Source: Roseospira marina
GTDB taxonomy: Bacteria > Pseudomonadota > Alphaproteobacteria > Rhodospirillales > Rhodospirillaceae
Length of the DNA: 64,000 bases
Reading direction: 5' to 3'
Assembly (NCBI RefSeq): GCF_014197855.1
Contig: NZ_JACIGJ010000014.1
Location: 1 to 64,000 of the forward strand
In this document: in pieces, positions 47,236 through 58,092 of the stretch
Position numbering within the stretch: position 1 is the first letter of the stretch
Layout of the letters: every line of letters starts with the position of its first letter
The notes under the pieces: model-generated
Seen by the model: only the letters and a program-made list of their open reading frames with translations
Database searches by the model: none
Told to the model about the DNA's origin: nothing
Translations under genes and position numbers: made by a program

Positions 47236-48710
47236 GCCGCACCCTCACCCCCACCCCCGCATCAACGGCGTCCCTGTGGACCACGGCCGAGGCCGTGCGC
47301 GCCACGGGCGGCCGCGCGGACGGCGCCTGGGCGGCGTCCGGGGTGTCGATCGACAGCCGCAGCGTTGCGCCGGGCGACCTGTTCGTCGCATTGCAGGGGC
47401 CGACCTTCGACGGGCACGACTACGTCGCGGCGGCGCTGGCGGCGGGCGCCGTGGCGGCGGTGGTGGCGCGCGTGCCGGAGGGCGATGGGATCGATCCGGC
47501 CCGGCTGCTGGTCGTCGGCGACACCTTCCAGGCGCTGTGGGATCTGGGCCGCTTCGCCCGGTCGCGGGCGCGCGACGTGCGGGTGGTCGGCGTCACCGGC
47601 AGTGTCGGCAAGACCGGCACCAAGGAGATGCTGGCGCTGGCGCTCGGCGCCCTTGGGCCGACGCACGCCACGACCGGCAATCTCAACAATCATTGGGGTG
47701 TGCCGCTGACCCTGGCGCGCATGCCGGCCGCGACGCGGTTTGCCGTCATCGAGATGGGCATGAACCATGCGGGGGAAATTGCGCCCCTGTCGACGCTTGC
47801 CCGTCCCGACGTCGCCGTCATCACGGCGATCGCGCCCGCGCACATCGAGTTCCTGGGCAGCGAGGAGGCCATTGCCCACGCCAAGGCCGAGATCCTGACC
47901 GGTCTTGCCGAGGGCGGCACGGTCATTCTGCCCCGCGACAGCCGCCATTTCCGGCGGCTGCGGGCGGCGGCGCGCGCCGCCGGCGCCGGTCGCGTGGTCA
48001 GCTTCGGGGATCATGTGGAAGCGGACGCCCGCCTTCTCGACGTCGCGCTCGATCCGGGCAATGTGCGGGTGTTCATGGTCGCCGACGGGGCGCCGCTGGG
48101 CTACCGCCTGGGCGCCGACGGGCGGCATTGGGCCATCAACAGTCTGGCGGTGATCGCCGCCGTGCAGGCCCTGGGTGCGGATCCGGTTGCGGTGCTGGGC
48201 GCCCTCGGGCAGGTGAGCGCGCCGAAGGGGCGCGGGCAACGGCGGACCGTCGCCCTGCCGGGCGGTCGTCTGCATCTGATCGACGAAAGCTACAACGCCA
48301 GCCCGGCGGCGGTGGTGGCGGCGGTCGCAACGCTCGCCCTGGTGCGGCCGGGCGCCGGCGGGCGCCGGGTGGCGGTGCTGGGCGACATGCTCGAACTCGG
48401 CGATGCGGGGCCGGATCTCCACGCCGGGTTGGCTGCGGCCCTGATCGACCATGGGATTGACCAGGTGTTCACGGCGGGGCCGCTGATGCGCCATCTGGAT
48501 GCCGCTTTGCCGGACACACTGCGGGCCGGGCATGCGTCGGACGCCCTGACGCTGGCGCCGATGGTGGCGGACGCGCTGGGGCCGGGCGACGTGGTGATGG
48601 TCAAGGGCTCCCTGGGCAGCCGGATGAGCGCCGTGGTGCGCGCCATCCTGGCCCTGGAGGTGGGCGACCAGGGCGAGGCCCATAAAGACGAGGACGAGAC
48701 GGCCGCCTGA
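47232..48710 (+). CDS. murF: UDP-MurNAc-tripeptide:D-Ala-D-Ala ligase MurF
   Basis: 492 residues. ATP loop VTGSVGKTGTKEM, then NLNNHWGVPLTLAR and the EMGMNHAGEIAPLS block, with DESYNASP in the C-terminal domain. It adds D-Ala-D-Ala to the tripeptide precursor. A 54-base gap follows before mraY, the longest within the first half of the cluster. Confidence 0.97.
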   Translation: MSRTLTPTPASTASLWTTAEAVRATGGRADGAWAASGVSIDSRSVAPGDLFVALQGPTFDGHDYVAAALAAGAVAAVVARVPEGDGIDPARLLVVGDTFQALWDLGRFARSRARDVRVVGVTGSVGKTGTKEMLALALGALGPTHATTGNLNNHWGVPLTLARMPAATRFAVIEMGMNHAGEIAPLSTLARPDVAVITAIAPAHIEFLGSEEAIAHAKAEILTGLAEGGTVILPRDSRHFRRLRAAARAAGAGRVVSFGDHVEADARLLDVALDPGNVRVFMVADGAPLGYRLGADGRHWAINSLAVIAAVQALGADPVAVLGALGQVSAPKGRGQRRTVALPGGRLHLIDESYNASPAAVVAAVATLALVRPGAGGRRVAVLGDMLELGDAGPDLHAGLAAALIDHGIDQVFTAGPLMRHLDAALPDTLRAGHASDALTLAPMVADALGPGDVVMVKGSLGSRMSAVVRAILALEVGDQGEAHKDEDETAA

Positions 48711-48764
48711 TGGCGTCGGTCGCTCGATTCAATGGTGACGGAATGAGGTGGGGCACTCACTAAG

Positions 48765-49850
48765 ATGTTGTATTGGCTGTATCAGTTTTCGGACCAGTTC
48801 GGGGCGCTGAACGTCTTTCGCTACCTGACGTTCCGCACCGGGGGCGCCGTCATGACGGCGCTGCTGGTGGCCTTTGTGTTCGGCCCGGCGGTGATCCGTT
48901 GGCTGCGCAGCCGGCAGGGCAACGGCCAGCCGATCCGGACCGACGGTCCGGAAAGCCATGTGCTGACCAAGCAGGGGACGCCGACCATGGGCGGGGTGCT
49001 GATCCTGCTCGGCGTCGGGGTTGCCACGCTGCTATGGGCGGACCTGTCCAACGGCTATGTCTGGGCCGTCCTGCTTCTGACTCTGGGGTACGGCGGACTG
49101 GGGTTCGCCGACGACTACCTGAAGGTCTCGCGCCGGCATCACGCGGGCCTGCCGGGACGCTCCAAGCTGTTGGGTCAGGTCGTGCTGGCGGCCCTGGTCA
49201 GCGGCTGGATCATCTGGCTGGGCGATCCGGCGGACAGCACCGGGCTGGCGTTTCCGTTCCTGAAGGATCTGCTTGTCGACCTGGGGTTGTTCTACATTCT
49301 GTTCGCGGTGTTCGTGATCGTCGGCGCCTCCAACGCCGTCAACCTCACCGACGGGCTGGACGGGCTCGCCATCGTGCCGGTCATCATCGCGGCCGGGGTG
49401 TTCACGCTGATCGCCTATCTGGTCGGCAACACGGTGTTCGCCGACTACCTGCAGATCCACCACGTGCCGGGCACCGGCGAGTTGGCGGTGTTCTGCGGTG
49501 CCCTGATCGGCGCCGGCATCGGCTTTCTGTGGTTCAACGCGCCCCCCGCGATGGTGTTCATGGGCGATACCGGGTCGCTGGCCATGGGCGGCGCCTTGGG
49601 CGCGATTGCCGTGGTGACCAAGCATGAGTTCGTTCTGGCCATCGTCGGCGGCTTGTTCGTGCTGGAGACGGTGTCGGTGATCGTCCAGGTGGCGAGCTTC
49701 CGGCTGACCGGCAAGCGCGTGTTCCGCATGGCGCCGCTGCACCATCACTTCGAAAAGAAGGGGTGGGCCGAGCCCACCATCGTCATTCGCTTCTGGATCA
49801 TCGCCATGATTCTGGCGCTGGTCGGTCTGTCCACTCTCAAGCTGCGCTAA
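48765..49850 (+). CDS. mraY: phospho-MurNAc-pentapeptide transferase MraY
   Basis: 361 residues, about ten membrane helices. Signatures: [36 protein letters not shown] with the catalytic Asp pair, [13 protein letters not shown] and [11 protein letters not shown], plus the C-terminal [11 protein letters not shown]. It makes lipid I from UDP-MurNAc-pentapeptide and undecaprenyl phosphate on the inner membrane. Confidence 0.98.
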   Translation: MLYWLYQFSDQFGALNVFRYLTFRTGGAVMTALLVAFVFGPAVIRWLRSRQGNGQPIRTDGPESHVLTKQGTPTMGGVLILLGVGVATLLWADLSNGYVWAVLLLTLGYGGLGFADDYLKVSRRHHAGLPGRSKLLGQVVLAALVSGWIIWLGDPADSTGLAFPFLKDLLVDLGLFYILFAVFVIVGASNAVNLTDGLDGLAIVPVIIAAGVFTLIAYLVGNTVFADYLQIHHVPGTGELAVFCGALIGAGIGFLWFNAPPAMVFMGDTGSLAMGGALGAIAVVTKHEFVLAIVGGLFVLETVSVIVQVASFRLTGKRVFRMAPLHHHFEKKGWAEPTIVIRFWIIAMILALVGLSTLKLR

Positions 49851-49869
49851 CCCATCGGAGGCTGCCACC

Positions 49870-51336
49870 GTGATTCCCGTCTACACCTACGCTCTGGAGC
49901 CGGTTGCCGTCATGGGCCTGGGCCGGTCCGGACTGGCCGCCGCCCGCGCGCTCATGGCGGGCGGTGCCCGGGTGATGGCGTGGGACGACAACGCCGACCG
50001 GCGGGCCGCCGCGGCGGACGCGGGTATCCCCGTGGTGGATCTCGCCGATGCTGGTACGGACTGGACCGGGGTGCGGGTGGTCGCCTGGAGCCCCGGTATT
50101 CCCCACAGCTTTCCTTCGGTCCATCCGGTGGCCGAGCGCGCCCGGGCGGCTGGGGCCGCGCTGGTGTGCGACATCGAGCTGCTGGTGGGGGCGCAGCCGT
50201 GCTCGTTCTACATCGGGGTCACCGGCACCAACGGCAAGTCGACCACCACCAGCCTGATCGGCCACATCCTGCGCGCGGCCGGGCAGGCGCCGCAAGTGGG
50301 TGGCAACCTGGGGACCTCGGCTCTGGACCTGGAGACGGTGGACGCCTTCGGGACCTACGTCCTTGAACTGTCGAGCTACCAGCTTGAACTGACACCGTCG
50401 CTGGTCTGCGATGTGGCGGTGCTGCTCAACATCACACCGGATCATCTGGACCGGCACGGCGGCATGGAGGGCTACATTGCCGCCAAGCGCCGCATCTTCG
50501 ACGGGGTCGTGCCGCCGCGCACGGTCTGTATCGGGCTCGACGACACGGTGTGCCGCAACATGCACGCGGAGATGACCCGCTACGGCAGCCGCTCGCTGAT
50601 CCCGTTCGCGACCGGCCGCGCGGTGCCCGGGGGCGTGTCCGCCAAGGATGGCGTGCTGATCGACGATACGGAGGGCAAGGGCCAGCGCGTTCTGGATCTG
50701 AACGGCCTGACGGCGCTGTCCGGGGAGCACAACTGGCAGAACGCGGCCGCCGCCTATGCCGCCTGCCGCGCCCGGGGCGTCGGCTCGGAGGTCATCGCCG
50801 AGGCGCTGAAGACCTTCCCCGGCTTGCCCCATCGCCATGAGACGGTCGCCACCATCGACGGCGTGCTGTTCATCAACGACAGCAAGGCGACCAACGCCGA
50901 GGCCGCCGAGAAGGCCATCGTGTGCCACGAGGATATCTATTGGATCGTCGGTGGTCTGCCCAAGGAGGGCGGCATCGCCAGCCTGACGCCGCACTTCGAC
51001 CGCATCGTGCACGCCTATCTGATCGGCGCGGCGGCCAAGGACTTCTCGGTGGTGCTGGACGCGGAGGAGGTGCCGTTCTCGCTGTGCGGCACGCTTGAGG
51101 CCGCCGTGGATCTGGCGTTCCAGCACGCGCTGGAGGACGAGGAGGAAGACCCGGTCATTCTGCTGTCTCCGGCCTGCGCGTCGTTCGACCAGTTCCCCAA
51201 CTTCGAGGCCCGCGGCGAGGCGTTCAAGGCGCTGGTCGCCGATCTAGCCGCCGAGGTCGCCGTTTCGGACGACGATCCCGATAGGGACGACTCCGATGCG
51301 GGCTCCGACCCGGCCGACGATGAGGTGGACTCATGA
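49870..51336 (+). CDS. murD: UDP-MurNAc-L-alanine:D-glutamate ligase MurD
   Basis: 488 residues from GTG 49870. Rossmann start VAVMGLGRSGLAAARAL, ATP loop VTGTNGKSTTTSL, and NDSKATNAEAAEKA. The acidic C-terminal tail (DDDPDRDDSDAGSDPADDEVDS) extends about 25 residues beyond the usual end. Overlaps ftsW by 4 bases. Confidence 0.97.
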   Translation: MIPVYTYALEPVAVMGLGRSGLAAARALMAGGARVMAWDDNADRRAAAADAGIPVVDLADAGTDWTGVRVVAWSPGIPHSFPSVHPVAERARAAGAALVCDIELLVGAQPCSFYIGVTGTNGKSTTTSLIGHILRAAGQAPQVGGNLGTSALDLETVDAFGTYVLELSSYQLELTPSLVCDVAVLLNITPDHLDRHGGMEGYIAAKRRIFDGVVPPRTVCIGLDDTVCRNMHAEMTRYGSRSLIPFATGRAVPGGVSAKDGVLIDDTEGKGQRVLDLNGLTALSGEHNWQNAAAAYAACRARGVGSEVIAEALKTFPGLPHRHETVATIDGVLFINDSKATNAEAAEKAIVCHEDIYWIVGGLPKEGGIASLTPHFDRIVHAYLIGAAAKDFSVVLDAEEVPFSLCGTLEAAVDLAFQHALEDEEEDPVILLSPACASFDQFPNFEARGEAFKALVADLAAEVAVSDDDPDRDDSDAGSDPADDEVDS

Positions 51337-52613
51337 ACCGACGCCGCGCCCAGGCGCTCGTCCCGCCGCCCCTCGCCGCGACCCCGCGCCCCGTGCTTGG
51401 TGGGTCCGGGCTCGGTGGGTCTGGGCTCGGTGGTCCCGGTCTGGCGCCGCCACCGGCGCCGGCGGCGGGCGCGGGCGGGCATGCGCGCCGGGTGCGGTTT
51501 CGCGCCGGGGACTCCAGCGTCATCGGCCGCTGGTGGAACTCGGTCGATCATCTGATGTTGGTCCTCATCGCCGTTCTCGTCGTGATCGGCGTGGTGCTGA
51601 TGCTGGCGGCCGGCCCTCCGGCGGCCCAGCGCATTCACGCCGATACGTTCCACTTCGTGCGCCGCCAAATGGTGTTCACTCCGGTGGGCGTGGTGTTGAT
51701 GCTCGGGGTGTCGCTGCTGTCGCCCCGCGGGGTGCGTCGGTTGGCTGTGATCGGCTTCGCGCTTATGCTGGGCCTTCTGGCGCTGACGCCGCTGATCGCC
51801 CCGGAGATCAACGGTGCCACCCGCTGGCTGATCGTGTTCGGCCTGACGGTGCAGCCTTCGGAGATTCTCAAGCCTCTGTTCGCCGTGACCGTGGCGTGGT
51901 TGCTGGCCGGCGGTCTGGAGACCGAGGAGGTCCCGGGAACCGTCATCTCGCTGGTCCTGGTGGCCATCGTCGCGGGCCTGCTGCTCAGCCAGCCCGACGT
52001 CGGCATGACCCTCGTCATCGTCGCGATCTGGTGCGCCGAGGTGTTTATGGCCGGGTTGCCGCTGGTCTGGGTCGGGGTGATCGGGGCGCTTGGCCTGGGT
52101 GGTGTGGTCGGGGCTTACTTCCTGTTCCCGCATGTGGCCTACCGCGTGGACCGGTTCCTGGATCCGAGCAGCGGCGATACCTATCAGATCATCCAGTCCA
52201 TGAAGGCGTTCGCCGAGGGCGGGTTGTTCGGGCGCGGCCCGGGCGAGGGGCGTGTGAAGGAATTTCTGCCGGACGCCCACACGGACTTCATCTTCGCCGT
52301 GGCGGGGGAGGAGTTCGGCCTGTGGCTGTGCCTGCTGGTGGTCGCCTTGTTCGCAGTGCTGATCGTGCGGGCACTGACCCGCGCCATCGGCAGCCGTGAT
52401 CTGTTCATCATGCTGGCGGTCGGCGGCCTGTCCGTGCAGCTCGCCATGCAGACGATCATCAACATGGCCTCCAGCCTGCACCTGATGCCGACCAAGGGGA
52501 TGACGCTGCCGTTCCTCAGCTACGGCGGCTCGTCGATGGTGGGGGTGGCGCTGGCGACCGGCATGATCCTGGCGCTGACGCGGCGGCGGGGACGGACGGA
52601 GGAGCGGCCATGA
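51333..52613 (+). CDS. ftsW: septal peptidoglycan polymerase FtsW
   Basis: 426 residues. A ~55-residue cytoplasmic N-terminus carries a Gly-Leu repeat (GGSGLGGSGLGGPGL) encoded by near-identical 15-base units, then about ten membrane helices of the SEDS family (ATRWLIVFGLTVQPSEILKPL, QPDVGMTLVI, YQIIQSMKAFAEGGLFGRGPGEG, DAHTDFIFAVAGEEFGL, LPFLSYGGSSM). It polymerises glycan strands with FtsI. Overlaps murD and murG by 4 bases. Confidence 0.97.
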   Translation: MNRRRAQALVPPPLAATPRPVLGGSGLGGSGLGGPGLAPPPAPAAGAGGHARRVRFRAGDSSVIGRWWNSVDHLMLVLIAVLVVIGVVLMLAAGPPAAQRIHADTFHFVRRQMVFTPVGVVLMLGVSLLSPRGVRRLAVIGFALMLGLLALTPLIAPEINGATRWLIVFGLTVQPSEILKPLFAVTVAWLLAGGLETEEVPGTVISLVLVAIVAGLLLSQPDVGMTLVIVAIWCAEVFMAGLPLVWVGVIGALGLGGVVGAYFLFPHVAYRVDRFLDPSSGDTYQIIQSMKAFAEGGLFGRGPGEGRVKEFLPDAHTDFIFAVAGEEFGLWLCLLVVALFAVLIVRALTRAIGSRDLFIMLAVGGLSVQLAMQTIINMASSLHLMPTKGMTLPFLSYGGSSMVGVALATGMILALTRRRGRTEERP

Positions 52614-53755
52614 CGGCGCCAATGACCTCCTCTCCCAAGACGCCGACACAGGCGCCCTTCATCCTGCTGGCGGCGGGCGGGACCGGCGGCCACGTCTTTC
52701 CGGCCGAGGCCCTGGCAGCGGCGCTGGAGGCGCGCGGCTGCCGGCTCGGGCTCGTGACCGACACGCGCGGCGCCGTCCATGGCGGCGCGCTGGGCCGGCT
52801 GGAGACCTGGCGGGTCGCGGCCGGCGGTCTGGCGGGCATCGGCCTGAAGGGGCGTGCGACTGGCGTGCTGCGTCTGGCGCGCGGCATGGTCCAGGCGTGG
52901 CGCCTTGTGGGCCGGCTGAAGCCCGACGGTGTGGTCGGGTTCGGGGGGTATGCGTCCGTTCCGGCCGTGCTGGCGGCCACCCTGCGCCGCACACCCAGCC
53001 TGATTCACGAGCAGAACGCGGTGCTGGGCCGCGCCAACCGGCTGCTCGCCCCGCGCGTGACCGGCATCGCCACCGCGCTGCCCGAGGTGCGGTTCCTGCC
53101 CGACGGTCGGGGGCAGCATGTGGGCAATCCGGTGCGGGCGGCCTTCCTGGAGCGGCGCGACGCGGCCTATGCGGCGCCCGAACCGGCGGGGCCGATCCAC
53201 ATTCTGGTCACCGGCGGCAGCCAGGGGGCCCGTGCCCTGACCGATCTGGTGCCGGAGGCGATGAACCGGCTGCCCGCGCCGGTGCGCGCTCGCCTGCGGA
53301 TCACCCAGCAGTGCCGGCCCGAGGATTTGGAGCGCGCTCGCGCCACCTATGCCGCCGCCGGGATCATGGCCGAGACCGCCGCCTTCTTAGACGACATGCC
53401 GGCGCGCCTGTCCGGCACGCATCTGGTGATCGCCCGCGCCGGGGCCTCCACGGTCGCGGAACTGACCTGTGTCGGCCGGCCGGCGGTGCTGATCCCGCTG
53501 CCGGGCGCCATCGACGACCACCAGACGGCCAACGCGCGCGCGCTCAGCGACGCCGGGGCCGCTTGGCTGATGCCGCAGGCGGAGCTGACGGCGGAGCGGT
53601 TGGCCGCGCGGCTGGAGCCGATCCTGTCCGACGGTGCCGGCCTGTCCGCCGCCGCCGCACAGGCCCACGCGCTGGGCCGGCCGGATGCCGCCGAGCGGCT
53701 GGCCGATCTCACCCTGTCCCTGACCACCCCTAACGCCGGAAGGGCCGCCGCATGA
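52610..53755 (+). CDS. murG: UDP-GlcNAc:lipid I GlcNAc transferase MurG
   Basis: 381 residues. [16 protein letters not shown] (lipid/phosphate loop), [44 protein letters not shown] and the donor site [33 protein letters not shown]. It makes lipid II on the cytoplasmic face of the membrane. Confidence 0.97.
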   Translation: MTAPMTSSPKTPTQAPFILLAAGGTGGHVFPAEALAAALEARGCRLGLVTDTRGAVHGGALGRLETWRVAAGGLAGIGLKGRATGVLRLARGMVQAWRLVGRLKPDGVVGFGGYASVPAVLAATLRRTPSLIHEQNAVLGRANRLLAPRVTGIATALPEVRFLPDGRGQHVGNPVRAAFLERRDAAYAAPEPAGPIHILVTGGSQGARALTDLVPEAMNRLPAPVRARLRITQQCRPEDLERARATYAAAGIMAETAAFLDDMPARLSGTHLVIARAGASTVAELTCVGRPAVLIPLPGAIDDHQTANARALSDAGAAWLMPQAELTAERLAARLEPILSDGAGLSAAAAQAHALGRPDAAERLADLTLSLTTPNAGRAAA

Positions 53756-55179
53756 GAGCCCTGCCCCTTGATATCGGGCCCATTCACTTCGTCGGCATCG
53801 GCGGCATCGGCATGAGCGGCATCGCCGAGGTGCTGCACAATCTGGGCTATGCCGTCCAAGGCAGCGACATCGCCGCCAACGCCAATGTCGCGCGCCTGCG
53901 CGATTTGGGGGTGCGGGTGGCCATCGGGCACGACGCCGCCAATTTGGGCGACGCGCAGGTGGTCGTCATCTCCTCCGCCGTGAAATGCGACAACCCCGAG
54001 GTCGCGGCGGCCCGCGCCCGGCTGGTGCCGGTGGTGCGGCGGGCGGAGATGCTGGGCGAGCTGATGCGCCTGAAGTGGGCCATCGCCATCGGCGGCACCC
54101 ACGGCAAGACCACCACCACGTCGATGGTGGCCGCGATCCTGGAGGCGGCGGGGCTCGACCCCACCGTCATCAACGGCGGCATCATCAACGCGCGTGGCAC
54201 CAACGCCTATCTGGGCCACGGTGACTGGATGGTGGTGGAGGCCGACGAAAGCGACGGCACGTTCACCAAACTGCCGGCGACCATCGGCGTCGTCACCAAC
54301 ATGGATCCGGAGCACCTGGACTTCTACGGCAGCTTCGAGCGCATGCGCGATGCCTATAAGACGTTCGTACAGAACCTGCCATTCTATGGCTTCGCCACCC
54401 TGTGCATCGACCATCCGGAGGTGCAGTCGCTGATCCCGGAGGTGCTCGACCGCAAGATCGTCACCTACGGCTTCAGCCCGCAGGCCGATATCCGCGCCGT
54501 CAATCTCTCGCTCGGGCCGGACGGCGCGCGCTTCGCGGTGACGGTCACGGACCGGGTCACCGGCGGGGTGGAGACGGTCGAGGACCTGCACATGCCCATG
54601 TTCGGGCGCCACAACGTGCAGAACGCGCTCGCCGCCATCGCCATCGGGCACGAGATGGGCGTGGGGTTCGATGTGATCCGCGCGGGTCTCGCCGCCTTCG
54701 GCGGGGTGCGGCGGCGGTTCACCCGGACCGGCGAGGTCAACGGCGTGACCGTCATCGACGACTACGGCCACCACCCGGTCGAGATCGCGGCGGTGCTGCG
54801 CGCGGCCCGTGACGTGGTGCGCGACCGCCATGTCATCGCCGTGGTGCAGCCGCACCGCTACAGCCGCCTTCAGGCGCTGTTCGAGGACTTCTGCACCTGC
54901 TTCAACGACGCTGACGAGGTCGTCGTGGCGGACGTGCACCCGGCGGGCGAGAGCCCCATTCCCGGCGTGGACAAGGGCGCCCTGGTCGAGGGCCTGCGCA
55001 CCCATGGCCATCGCAATGTGACGGCCCTGCCGGACGCGGACGGCCTCGCGCCACTGGTCGCCCGGCTGGCGAGTCCCGGGGACATGGTCGTCTGCCTGGG
55101 CGCCGGCACCATCTCCGCCTGGGCGAACGCCCTGCCGGACCAGCTGCGCGCGCTCGGCACGAAGGAGGAGGTGGGATGA
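53752..55179 (+). CDS. murC: UDP-MurNAc:L-alanine ligase MurC
   Basis: 475 residues. [26 protein letters not shown] loop [24 protein letters not shown] and [14 protein letters not shown] are all present. First committed amino acid addition in precursor synthesis. Overlaps murG and murB by 4 bases. Confidence 0.98.
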   Translation: MRALPLDIGPIHFVGIGGIGMSGIAEVLHNLGYAVQGSDIAANANVARLRDLGVRVAIGHDAANLGDAQVVVISSAVKCDNPEVAAARARLVPVVRRAEMLGELMRLKWAIAIGGTHGKTTTTSMVAAILEAAGLDPTVINGGIINARGTNAYLGHGDWMVVEADESDGTFTKLPATIGVVTNMDPEHLDFYGSFERMRDAYKTFVQNLPFYGFATLCIDHPEVQSLIPEVLDRKIVTYGFSPQADIRAVNLSLGPDGARFAVTVTDRVTGGVETVEDLHMPMFGRHNVQNALAAIAIGHEMGVGFDVIRAGLAAFGGVRRRFTRTGEVNGVTVIDDYGHHPVEIAAVLRAARDVVRDRHVIAVVQPHRYSRLQALFEDFCTCFNDADEVVVADVHPAGESPIPGVDKGALVEGLRTHGHRNVTALPDADGLAPLVARLASPGDMVVCLGAGTISAWANALPDQLRALGTKEEVG

Positions 55180-56156
55180 TGGTGGCGCCCCGCATCGGCT
55201 CCTCCGAGCACCTGATCGACCGGCTGCCGTCGGTGCGCGGGCGCCTGCGTCCGGACGCGCCGCTGTCGAGCCAGACGTGGTTCCGCGTCGGTGGCCCGGC
55301 CGAGGTGCTGTTCCGGCCGGCCGACGCCGAGGATCTGGCCGCCTTCCTGGCGGAGACCCCGCCGGAGGTGCCGATCACCGTGATCGGGGTCGGCTCCAAC
55401 CTGCTGGTGCGGGACGGGGGCGTGCGCGGGGTGGTGATCCGCCTGATGGGCGGCTTCGCGGACGTTCGGATTGCGGGATCGCGGGTGCATGCCGGCGGCG
55501 CGGCGCTCGACGCCACGGTGGCCAAGGTGGCGCGGGACGCGGGGCTGGAGGGGTTGGAGTTCCTGTCCGGCATTCCCGGTTCGATCGGCGGTGGTGTGCG
55601 GATGAACGCGGGCGCCTTCGGCCGGGAGCTCAAGGACGCGCTGGTGGAGGTCCGGGTCGTGGATCGGTCTGGCCGGCTGTTCACCGTGCCGGCGGACCGC
55701 CTGGGGCTGTCCTATCGGCACGCGGACGCGCCGCCCGACTGGATTTTCGTGGAGGCGGTGTTCCAGGCCCAGCCGGGCGATCCGGCGGCGATCGCCGGGC
55801 GCATGGACGAAATTCGCGCGGCGCGTCAGGCCAGCCAGCCCGTGCGGGGCCGCACCGGCGGCTCGACCTTCGCCAACCCGCCCGGCGCCAAGGCTTGGGA
55901 GCTGATCGACCGGGCCGGGTGTCGCGGGCTGCGGTGCGGCGGGGCGCAGGTGTCGGAGCTGCATTGCAACTTCCTCATCAACACCGGTGGGGCGACGGCG
56001 GCCGATCTGGAAGACCTGGGCGAAGAGGTGCGCCGCCGCGTGCGGGACACGAGCGGGGTGGAGCTGCGGTGGGAAATCCGCCGCATCGGGGAGGCTCTGG
56101 CGCAGCCGGGCGAAGTGGAAATGAACGGGGCCGCATGGCCGGGGAGTACCGAATGA
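55176..56156 (+). CDS. murB: UDP-N-acetylenolpyruvoylglucosamine reductase MurB
   Basis: 326 residues; type I-like length. FAD domain: [32 protein letters not shown] and [20 protein letters not shown]-terminal [37 protein letters not shown]. It reduces the enolpyruvyl ether to lactyl using NADPH. Confidence 0.97.
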   Translation: MMVAPRIGSSEHLIDRLPSVRGRLRPDAPLSSQTWFRVGGPAEVLFRPADAEDLAAFLAETPPEVPITVIGVGSNLLVRDGGVRGVVIRLMGGFADVRIAGSRVHAGGAALDATVAKVARDAGLEGLEFLSGIPGSIGGGVRMNAGAFGRELKDALVEVRVVDRSGRLFTVPADRLGLSYRHADAPPDWIFVEAVFQAQPGDPAAIAGRMDEIRAARQASQPVRGRTGGSTFANPPGAKAWELIDRAGCRGLRCGGAQVSELHCNFLINTGGATAADLEDLGEEVRRRVRDTSGVELRWEIRRIGEALAQPGEVEMNGAAWPGSTE

Positions 56157-57079
56157 GCCGACGCGTCACGGTCCTGAAGGGCGGCTATTCCGCCGAACGC
56201 GAGGTGTCGCTGAACAGCGGCGCCGCCGCGGCCGCGGCGTTGAGCGCGCAGGGCTACGCGGTGGCCGAGATCGACGTGCCCCGCGATCCCGCCGCATTGG
56301 TCGAGGCGCTGCGCAAGACCCGGCCGGACGTCGTGTTCAACGCCCTGCACGGCCGGTTCGGCGAGGACGGACGCATTCAGGGCCTCCTCGATATCATGGG
56401 GCTGCCCTACACCCACTCCGGTGCGCTGGCGAGCGCGATGGCGATGGACAAGCCGACCGCCAAGGCCGCGTTCTCTGCCGCCGGCATTCCGGTCGCCGAG
56501 CACGTGGTGGTGGGGCCCGACGCCTTCGCCGACCCGGATGTCGAGCCGATGACGCGGCCCTATGTGGTCAAGCCGCTGAACGAAGGCTCCAGCGTCGATG
56601 TGCATGTGGTGCTGGAAGGCGTCAACGACCTGGAGCGGCTGCGCACCGCCTGGCCCTACGGGCGCCGCGCCATGGTGGAGCGGTTTATCCCGGGGCGGGA
56701 GCTGACCGTGTCCGTCATGGGGCAGGGGGACGGTGTGCGCGCCCTGGCGGTGACGGAGATCACCACGCGGCGGGGCTTCTACGACTACGACGCCAAGTAC
56801 GTCACCGGGGGTTCGGTGCATGTGCTGCCGGCGGACCTGCCGGCCGGGATCACGGCGCGGTGCCTCGATCTGGCGGTTCGGTCGCACCAGGCGCTCGGCT
56901 GCCGGGGGGTGAGCCGGGCCGACCTGCGGCTCGACGGCGACGCGCTGTATGTCCTGGAGGTCAACACGCAGCCCGGCATGACGGCCACCTCGCTGGTGCC
57001 GGAGCAGGCGGCCTACGTCGGCATTTCGTTTCCAGAGCTGTGTGCCTGGATGGTGGAGGACGCGACATGCGATGGCTAG
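56153..57079 (+). CDS. ddl: D-alanine:D-alanine ligase
   Basis: 308 residues from ATG 56153 (GGGGAG 7 bases upstream; overlaps the murB stop). ATP-grasp features: VLKGGYSAEREVSLNSG, ALHGRFGEDGRIQGLLDIMGLPYTHSG, KPLNEGSSVDV and the C-terminal EVNTQPGMTATSLVPEQA. It makes the D-Ala-D-Ala used by MurF. Its 3' end overlaps ftsQ by 13 bases. Confidence 0.97.
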   Translation: MSRRVTVLKGGYSAEREVSLNSGAAAAAALSAQGYAVAEIDVPRDPAALVEALRKTRPDVVFNALHGRFGEDGRIQGLLDIMGLPYTHSGALASAMAMDKPTAKAAFSAAGIPVAEHVVVGPDAFADPDVEPMTRPYVVKPLNEGSSVDVHVVLEGVNDLERLRTAWPYGRRAMVERFIPGRELTVSVMGQGDGVRALAVTEITTRRGFYDYDAKYVTGGSVHVLPADLPAGITARCLDLAVRSHQALGCRGVSRADLRLDGDALYVLEVNTQPGMTATSLVPEQAAYVGISFPELCAWMVEDATCDG

Positions 57080-58092
57080 GACTGGGAGGCGGCGGCCGCG
57101 CCGGCGCCTCCTCCTCCCGCCGCAAGAGCGCGGGAAAAGGGCGCGGGAAGGGGCGGGCCACCGGTCGGACGACCGGCCGGACCACGGGCCGGACGACGGG
57201 GCGCGGCACCGGGCGTGGGCGCGCGCCCGCCCGCACGCCCTGGCGTCCGACCTGGGCCGGGACCCTTCGCGCGGCGCGCCTGACGGGCGGGCTGCTGCTG
57301 CTGGTCGGGGTGACCGGCGGCGGGGCCTGGGTCTGGCAGTCGGGTGTCATCGGCCGCCAGATCGACGCCGCCGGGGCCGCTGTCGAGCGGGTGGCCGCCC
57401 GGGGCGGCTTGGTCGTGCGCTCGGTCACGGTGGAGGGCCGGGACCGGACCGACGGGACCGACCTGCTCGCGGCGCTGCGCACCGGACGCGGCGAGCCCAT
57501 CCTGGCGTTCGATCCGCAGGCCGCGCTCGTGAGGGTCGAGGCCCTGCCGTGGGTCCTGTCCGCCCGGGTGGAGCGCCGGCTGCCGGACGCCATCCATGTC
57601 GTGCTGCGCGAGCGCACGCCGCTGGCTCTGTGGCAGCGCGCGCCCGACGATTTTGCCGTGATCGACCGTCTTGGCGAGGCCCTGGACGTCGACACCCGCC
57701 CGTTCGCCGCCCTGCCGGTGATCGTGGGGCGGGACGCGCCCGCCGCCGTGCCGGCCCTCATGACCATGCTGGCGACCGAGCCCGACCTGATGGCGCGGGT
57801 GCGGGCCGCGACCCGGGTCGCCGGCCGCCGCTGGACCGTTCACCTGGACGCCCTCGCGGACGGCATCGACGTGCGCCTGCCCGAGCGCCAGCCGCAGACG
57901 GCGTGGCGCCGCCTGGCGGAGCTGCAACGCACCGACGGTCTGTTGGAGCGGAACATTTCGATGGTTGATCTCCGCCTGCCGAGCCAACTCGTGGTGCGGC
58001 CGCGCGGGCCCGTGGTGCCGGGGACCGGCACCCCCGTGACTCCCTCGGACACCCGCCGCGTGCCGGTTTCCGGCCCAGCCCAGGACACGTGA
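57067..58092 (+). CDS. ftsQ: cell division protein FtsQ
   Basis: 341 residues from ATG 57067, 13 bases inside ddl. Membrane helix at 72-91 (LTGGLLLLVGVTGGGAWVW), then a POTRA domain (VVRSVTVEGRDRTDGTDLLAALRTG...ILAFDPQAALVRVEALPWVLSARVERRLPDAIHVVLRERTPLALW) and the beta domain. The cytoplasmic tail is unusual: residues ~17-60 are almost only Gly, Arg, Lys and Thr, with a TTGR repeat. FtsQ recruits FtsB/FtsL to the divisome. Confidence 0.95.
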   Translation: MRWLGLGGGGRAGASSSRRKSAGKGRGKGRATGRTTGRTTGRTTGRGTGRGRAPARTPWRPTWAGTLRAARLTGGLLLLVGVTGGGAWVWQSGVIGRQIDAAGAAVERVAARGGLVVRSVTVEGRDRTDGTDLLAALRTGRGEPILAFDPQAALVRVEALPWVLSARVERRLPDAIHVVLRERTPLALWQRAPDDFAVIDRLGEALDVDTRPFAALPVIVGRDAPAAVPALMTMLATEPDLMARVRAATRVAGRRWTVHLDALADGIDVRLPERQPQTAWRRLAELQRTDGLLERNISMVDLRLPSQLVVRPRGPVVPGTGTPVTPSDTRRVPVSGPAQDT

